Origin: Candidatus Contubernalis alkalaceticus
Lineage (GTDB): Bacteria > Bacillota > Dethiobacteria > SKNC01
Length of the DNA stretch: 64,000 nucleotides
NCBI RefSeq assembly: GCF_022558445.1
Contig: NZ_CP054699.1
Span: 2,496,001-2,560,000 of the forward strand
Direction of reading: 5' to 3'
Shown one piece after another: positions 59,941-64,000 of the stretch (position 1 is its first letter; each line of letters begins with the position of its first letter). The position numbers were made by a program, and so were the translations under genes. A model generated the notes under the pieces. That model did no database searches. It saw only the letters and a list, made by a program, of their open reading frames with translations, and was not told the origin of the DNA.

Positions 59941-61050
59941 CTAACGCACAACAACCTGAAACCCTTCAGCTTTTAGAGTCTTAACAGCTCTGTCCCTTTC
60001 CTCCAGAATGGAGAAACTAAAACGTATAGAGCCTCCCTCTTCTTCTCTACTTTTTAAAATTTCTATGTCTTTAATATTAATATCATTATTTCCGAACAGA
60101 GTAGCCATTTTTCCAATTACTCCGGGAACATCCCCTACCAATACCACCAGATCGTAAATGCCGGGCAGCAAACCTTTAACCCTTTTGGGAATGTTTAACC
60201 GGGTTTTACGGGCTCTTTCAAATTCTTTTACCAGGTTTTCCCCGTCTTCCTCCTCTAGCATCTGTTCAAACACCTGTATTTTTTCTTTAAAAGCATCCAA
60301 GATTTCTAAAATCATCTCCCGGTTGGAAAGGAAAATATCCCTCCACATAAATGGGCTGCTCATGGCAACTCGAGTGGTATCCCTGAACCCCCCGGCAGCT
60401 AGAAATAGAGCCTTACCCATATCCACACCGATTTCAGGCAGAGTGTTTACCAAAATTACCGCAGCCAGATGAGGCAGATGGCTTACTGACGCCACCAGCA
60501 GATCATGCTCCCGGGGATCCATTACCAAACCTTGTGCCCCTATCTCCTCTACCATCAGTTTTAAGGTCTGCAGGGCGGTGAGATTAGTGCTCTCAGTGGC
60601 CGTCAGAACATATATGGCATTCTCCAGCAGGTAGGGATTGGCAGCCTCCACCCCAGATTCTTCAGAACCCGTCATGGGATGCCCCCCCACAAAATAGATT
60701 TCTGCGGGCAAAAATTCCTCAACCTTTTCTGTAATCTCCCCTTTAGTGCTGCCCAGGTCTGTAATGATGCATCCGGTTTTTAAAAAAGGTAAAATTTCTT
60801 TAATAACCGGAAGGCTCACCCCTACCGGTGCCGCCAACACCACCAGTTCCGCATTTTCTACCGCCTGTGAAAGGTGAACTGTCCCTTTATCCACAGCCCC
60901 CAGCATCAGAGCATTTTCTATTTTCCCCTGGTCCCGAAATACCCCGACTACTTCCTCGGCCAGGCGTCGATTTCTCAGAGCCATCCCCAGGGATCCGCCC
61001 ATTAACCCAACTCCTATGATTGCTACTTTCCCAAATAATACCTTTTCCAC
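59941..61050 (-). CDS. tyrA: Prephenate dehydrogenase with C-terminal ACT domain
   Basis: TyrA converts prephenate to 4-hydroxyphenylpyruvate for tyrosine. The 369 residues have the NAD loop I-I-G-V-G-L-M-G-G-S-L-G (about 10-21), catalytic region G-G-H-P-M-T-G-S-E (about 122-130), S-H-L-P-H-L-A and a C-terminal ACT domain (about 292-369, V-G-D-V-P-G-V-I-G-K) that should bind tyrosine for feedback control. This suits the Tyr-specific T-box of the operon. It follows aroF by 111 nt. Confidence 0.97.
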   Translation of the reverse strand: MEKVLFGKVAIIGVGLMGGSLGMALRNRRLAEEVVGVFRDQGKIENALMLGAVDKGTVHLSQAVENAELVVLAAPVGVSLPVIKEILPFLKTGCIITDLGSTKGEITEKVEEFLPAEIYFVGGHPMTGSEESGVEAANPYLLENAIYVLTATESTNLTALQTLKLMVEEIGAQGLVMDPREHDLLVASVSHLPHLAAVILVNTLPEIGVDMGKALFLAAGGFRDTTRVAMSSPFMWRDIFLSNREMILEILDAFKEKIQVFEQMLEEEDGENLVKEFERARKTRLNIPKRVKGLLPGIYDLVVLVGDVPGVIGKMATLFGNNDINIKDIEILKSREEEGGSIRFSFSILEERDRAVKTLKAEGFQVVVR

Positions 61051-61161
61051 AGATAATTCTCCTTTATAAAAACCTTGAAACTTAAGTCATCGTTGACCCA
61101 AACAAAAATGCGGCTTAGTTAACTCCCACCACTCCCGAGACTAAAACTATAGATATTATAC

Positions 61162-62175
61162 TTACATGGTGCGGTCCACACTGGCCGCGACCCGCCCCAA
61201 TTCCTGCATTAATTCTTTAAACTGCCCTGGGTTTAGGGACTGAGGCCCATCACATAAAGCCCTTTCCGGGTCAGGATGAACTTCAATCATCAACCCGTCT
61301 GCTCCGGCGGCGATGGCGGCCTTACACATGGAGCTAACCAGCCGCCGCTGTCCGGTGCCGTGGCTGGGATCTACAATCACCGGCAGGTGACTTAGACCCT
61401 TGACTATAGGAATTGCACTTAAATCCAGAGTATTGCGGGTGTAAGTTTCAAAGGTCCGGATTCCCCTCTCACAAAGAATTACATTGTAATTGCCTCCGGA
61501 CATCAAATACTCTGCGGCCATCAGCCATTCTTCTATGGTAGCAGAAAGTCCCCGCTTCAAAAGGACCGGTTTGCGGGTCTGACCCAGTTCCCTTAAAAGA
61601 TGAAAGTTCTGCATATTCCGGGCTCCCACCTGCAGTATATCCGAATATTTTTCCACCAGAGGGACACATTGGGGATTCACCACCTCAGTAACGATACAGA
61701 GACCGGTTTTCTCCCGGGCTTCCGCCAAAAGCTTCAACCCCTCCTCCTCCATGCCCTGGAAGGCATAAGGAGAAGTGCGAGGCTTATAAGCTCCGCCCCG
61801 TAAAACATCGGCACCAGCCTCTTTAATAGAAGCTGCTATCTGCTTCACCTGCTCTTTACTTTCCACAGCACATGGACCTGCCATAACAATTAATTTTTCA
61901 GCCCCAATTTTTACACCGTTTAAGTTTATAATAGTATTCTCCTGCCTAAATTCCCTGCTTACCAGTTTGAAGGGCTTAGATATGGGAACTACCTTCTCTA
62001 CCCCCTCCATGGCCTCCAGACCCAGGGAATGGGCTCTGGTTCGGTCCCCGATGGCTCCGATTACCGTACGGGTCTCCCCTTCCGAAAGGTGAATGCCAAA
62101 CCCAACCTGTTTAAGCCTTGCCAACACATCATCAACTTGTTCTTTTTTTGCCCCCGGATTCATGACAATAATCAC
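61162..62175 (-). CDS. aroF: 3-deoxy-7-phosphoheptulonate synthase (DAHP synthase, type I-beta)
   Basis: AroF condenses PEP and erythrose 4-phosphate, the entry into the shikimate pathway. The 337 residues have an N-terminal ferredoxin-like regulatory domain (about 1-70) and a KDO8P-synthase-like barrel with M-A-G-P-C-A-V-E-S (about 98-106), [11 protein letters not shown] (about 125-135) and D-P-S-H-G-T-G near 272. In related enzymes the N-domain binds Tyr or Phe. It is first in the operon, 120 nt after a T-box terminator. Confidence 0.97.
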   Translation of the reverse strand: MIIVMNPGAKKEQVDDVLARLKQVGFGIHLSEGETRTVIGAIGDRTRAHSLGLEAMEGVEKVVPISKPFKLVSREFRQENTIINLNGVKIGAEKLIVMAGPCAVESKEQVKQIAASIKEAGADVLRGGAYKPRTSPYAFQGMEEEGLKLLAEAREKTGLCIVTEVVNPQCVPLVEKYSDILQVGARNMQNFHLLRELGQTRKPVLLKRGLSATIEEWLMAAEYLMSGGNYNVILCERGIRTFETYTRNTLDLSAIPIVKGLSHLPVIVDPSHGTGQRRLVSSMCKAAIAAGADGLMIEVHPDPERALCDGPQSLNPGQFKELMQELGRVAASVDRTM

Positions 62176-62294
62176 TTTTAATTCCCTCCTCTAAACTATA
62201 AACAAATTCCGGCTGAATTTATTATTTCCAACACAGAGCTTGTTCATTTTGTAATGTGTAAAAGTTTTAATGCCGTAAAAAAAAGCCATATACT

Positions 62295-62605
62295 AAAAAA
62301 AGCCTACATCCCCATAGGGACGAAAGCTGTTCTTCCGCGGTGCCACCCTGATTGGCTGAAATAAAATCCAACCCACTTAAGTAAGGTACGAAAGGGCTTA
62401 ACCCTTCTTATACCCCCCCCTTTGTAACGGCAGGAGAACCCGTCAAAGCCTAACGGCCGATGGTCTTTAAACCAGCAGCTTTCGGTTTGCCTCTCCCAGG
62501 TGTATTCGGCATGAACCCGGCACCGGGGTCTCAGCACCCCCCGGCTCTCTTCAGCCTTATTCATACTTACTCTTCCCAGTCATCGAATTAACGATTCATA
62601 ATTTG
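62295..62605 (-). ncRNA. Tyrosine T-box leader of aroF-tyrA-aroA
   Basis: On the minus strand Stem I carries AAGAGTAA near its base, AGAGAGCC higher up, and the specifier loop CCGAATACACC, where TAC (62504-62502) after GAA is a Tyr codon in the usual place. The T-box core CAGGGTGGCACCGCGG (about 62337-62350) and a terminator ending in TTTTTTT (62301-62295) follow. Uncharged tRNA-Tyr would turn the operon on. An open frame over this leader is spurious. Confidence 0.95.
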
Positions 62606-62611
62606 AGGTTA

Positions 62612-62640
62612 ATTTTACTACTGAAGAACCCTTTTGTCAA
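62612..62640 (-). promoter_or_regulatory. Promoter of the aroF T-box transcript
   Basis: On the minus strand TTGACA (62640-62635), 17 nt, TAAAAT (62617-62612). Confidence 0.85.
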
Positions 62641-62785
62641 ATGGTTTTTTGAGATATTAGTCGGATATTAGGTAAGAAATATTAATTGAAACTCCTTGCT
62701 GGTCGTATCAAAAGCAAAAATAAAACTATACCTTACATTTTTAAGGATATAGATGTTTTATTTGCTTCAACCCCAACTAATCACT

Positions 62786-63625
62786 CTACTCCCGGGCCAA
62801 CACATCCAGCACCCGGGGGTGTATATATTCCGACACCTCTCTATTGGAGCCCCCCATAGTAATCACCACCAGTTTTCCTGAACATATCTCCTCCGCCAGT
62901 TTTTTCAACTCCCTGACTAAATCCACAAATAAGTCCCTACCCAGACCCCGGGAACCATAGTCATCTTTGTGGGTATCGTGGCCCAACAGGTGAATAATTA
63001 TGTCCGGCCCAAATGTCCGAGCCCTGGGGAAGAACTCACTCCTTACCTTTTCCAGGTACTCCTCATCTGACATGATATTTCCCACCCTGACATCCACCTT
63101 GGTCCCCAGATCCTCCACCACATCCAGGTCGCAGAAGCAAACATGCAGCACCTGGCGGTCTCCCAAAAAGATTTCCCGGGTGCCGTCACCGTGATGACTA
63201 TCGGTGTCTATTATAGCCGCCCGGACCCCTTCATGTTTCTGCTGTAAATTAGCTAAGGCCGGGCCAGTGGATGAAATGTAGGTGCCCCCCCAGGCATTGA
63301 AATAACCTGCGTGGTGTCCCGCTGCCACGTTAAATACCAGAGCATTTTTCAGCTCTCCCCGATACACCTTTTCCGCCGCCTCCACACAACCCCCCACTGA
63401 AAAAAGGGCTCCCTGAGCATAGTCCTGCCGAAAAAGGCCCTCCACCAGCTGCGCCTCATGTACCTGATATAAAAGGAGATTGCTAACTTTTTGAGGCTCT
63501 ATTAAAACCACTTCCGGCAGACCAAGGAACTTGTCCATTATTTTAGGAAAATTTTTAAATTTATGACCCATTACCGGCCAGAACTTCTGGCTGAATATTT
63601 CATGAAAAAAAACCCCGGTTTTCAT
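62786..63625 (-). CDS. Histone deacetylase-family (AcuC/APAH-like) zinc hydrolase
   Basis: The 280 residues show the family catalytic motifs: A-A-G-H-H-A-G (about 102-108, His pair), D-T-D-S-H-H-G-D-G-T (about 145-154, zinc ligands), and G-H-D-T-H-K-D-D (about 218-225). The C-terminal motif is M-G-G-S-N-R instead of the usual G-G-Y, so the catalytic tyrosine may be missing or shifted. Bacterial members deacetylate acetyl-CoA synthetase or polyamines; the substrate here is unknown. ATG 63625 has GAGAGGGG 6 nt upstream; five further codons are open. It stands alone between the aromatic operon and a spore gene. Confidence 0.9.
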   Translation of the reverse strand: MKTGVFFHEIFSQKFWPVMGHKFKNFPKIMDKFLGLPEVVLIEPQKVSNLLLYQVHEAQLVEGLFRQDYAQGALFSVGGCVEAAEKVYRGELKNALVFNVAAGHHAGYFNAWGGTYISSTGPALANLQQKHEGVRAAIIDTDSHHGDGTREIFLGDRQVLHVCFCDLDVVEDLGTKVDVRVGNIMSDEEYLEKVRSEFFPRARTFGPDIIIHLLGHDTHKDDYGSRGLGRDLFVDLVRELKKLAEEICSGKLVVITMGGSNREVSEYIHPRVLDVLARE

Positions 63626-63795
63626 GGCATCCCCTCTCATCCACCAATTCCCACTTATTTCTGCTATTATACTATCTCAACAGAGTCTCCCTTTTTAACC
63701 TTCCCCTCTGAAACAACTTTACAAAATGACAACCAACCCATAATTATAATTAATTGTAATGCCGGCTTTAGGTTTATAAGCTACAGAATCAGTTA

Positions 63796-63830
63796 GGAGG
63801 GACAGGCCCCTTGTCCCTCCTGTCCCCCTG
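63796..63830. repeat. REP-like GGGACAG palindrome
   Basis: GGAGGGACA (63796-63804) and TGTCCCTCC (63812-63820) form a 9-bp stem with a 7-nt loop, followed by TGTCCCCCTG. CAGGGGGACA is shared with the REP-like element at 3398-3486, so the two are probably members of one diverged family. It lies 12 nt after the end of the GerW-like gene. Confidence 0.6.
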
Positions 63831-63841
63831 CCCCACTTTAA

Positions 63842-64000
63842 CTACTCCCCGTTTTCCTCTTTTTTATTCTCTCCGTCTTTAGCACCCAGGTTGAACTTGG
63901 AAATAATGTCCGGAGCCATTTCAAAAAGCTTCTCCAAGGAACCCCTTCCGGAGAAAGGAATAACGCTTACTTCCCCATCTTTAATTACCAGCATGGCATT
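63842..64000 (-). CDS. YtfJ/GerW-family spore protein, C-terminal part (runs off the window edge)
   Basis: Only the last 52 codons are present, ending at TAG 63844-63842. The sequence M-L-V-I-K-D-G-E-V-S-V-I-P followed by L-E-K-L-F-E-M-A-P-D-I-I-S-K-F matches the conserved C-terminal part of YtfJ family proteins, which in Bacillus (GerW) are needed for spore germination with some nutrients. The tail is charged (K-D-G-E-N-K-K-E-E-N-G-E). The call rests on a short fragment. Confidence 0.75.
   Translation of the reverse strand, partial: NAMLVIKDGEVSVIPFSGRGSLEKLFEMAPDIISKFNLGAKDGENKKEENGE

Noticed and set aside
62304-62564. 86-codon open frame upstream of aroF
   Set aside because: It lies entirely on the Tyr T-box leader.
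1-64000. CRISPR arrays, rRNA, tRNA genes, complete insertion sequences
   Set aside because: I saw no regularly spaced direct repeats, no cloverleaf sequences and no transposase genes on either strand.

Overview
The window reads as chromosome of an endospore-forming, strictly anaerobic low-to-mid GC Gram-positive bacterium (Clostridia in the broad sense). The evidence is the spoIIGA-sigE-sigG block, a ylmC/ymxH-like gene and the tail of a YtfJ/GerW-like spore gene, class III (anaerobic, glycyl radical) ribonucleotide reductase, hybrid cluster protein, a cytochrome c nitrite reductase, T-box leaders and a Firmicute-type dcw cluster. Almost every gene lies on the minus strand. I see no phage, complete insertion sequence, CRISPR array, tRNA or rRNA.

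Layout. 1-7.1 kb: a nitrogen-oxide/redox block (5' part of nrfA as a lipoprotein, small cupin, hcp, Rrf2 regulator), then a HesB/IscA-like gene that is only readable if an in-frame TGA is decoded as selenocysteine, a SurA-N foldase-like protein, a cyclophilin and a plus-strand M23 lipoprotein peptidase. 7.1-10.8 kb: ylmC-like gene and nrdR-nrdD-nrdG with two NrdR boxes. 10.9-13.9 kb: spoIIGA, sigE, sigG. 13.9-31.4 kb: the complete dcw run mraZ-rsmH-ftsL-ftsI/spoVD-murE-murF-mraY-murD-ftsW-murG-murB-murA-ftsQ-ftsA-ftsZ. 31.5-34.3 kb: small zinc-ribbon protein, pyruvate kinase C-domain-like protein, mgtE, csoR. 34.3-34.5 kb: a 6S RNA candidate next to aspS. 34.7-38.7 kb: small membrane protein, aspS and hisS with a T-box. 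38.7-44.4 kb: lapA-like gene, recJ, relA/spoT, dtd, preceded by an unassigned structured leader RNA. 44.4-49.2 kb: secD-secF, an HD-domain protein, an ABC-class ATPase. 49.4-52.3 kb: aroB, aroC, ogt. 52.3-57.7 kb: hisD-B-H-A-F-I and a PHP histidinol phosphatase. 57.9-62.6 kb: aroF, tyrA, aroA and an unknown exported protein, under a T-box with a visible Tyr specifier. 62.8-64 kb: a histone-deacetylase-like enzyme and the GerW-like gene end.

How the parts fit. Peptidoglycan precursor synthesis and septum assembly are encoded in one collinear block that runs into the mother-cell and forespore sigma factors, so vegetative division and asymmetric sporulation division are physically coupled. The aromatic and histidine blocks are each headed by a strong promoter and a control element. 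The most interesting points are the hidden HesB-like selenoprotein with a SECIS-like hairpin and a CsoR-type operator overlapping its -10 box (a csoR gene is in the same window), the leader RNA with mutually exclusive pairings ahead of lapA-recJ-relA, a hisS-aspS T-box whose specifier loop does not show a His codon, and a 130-bp hairpin repeat present twice.
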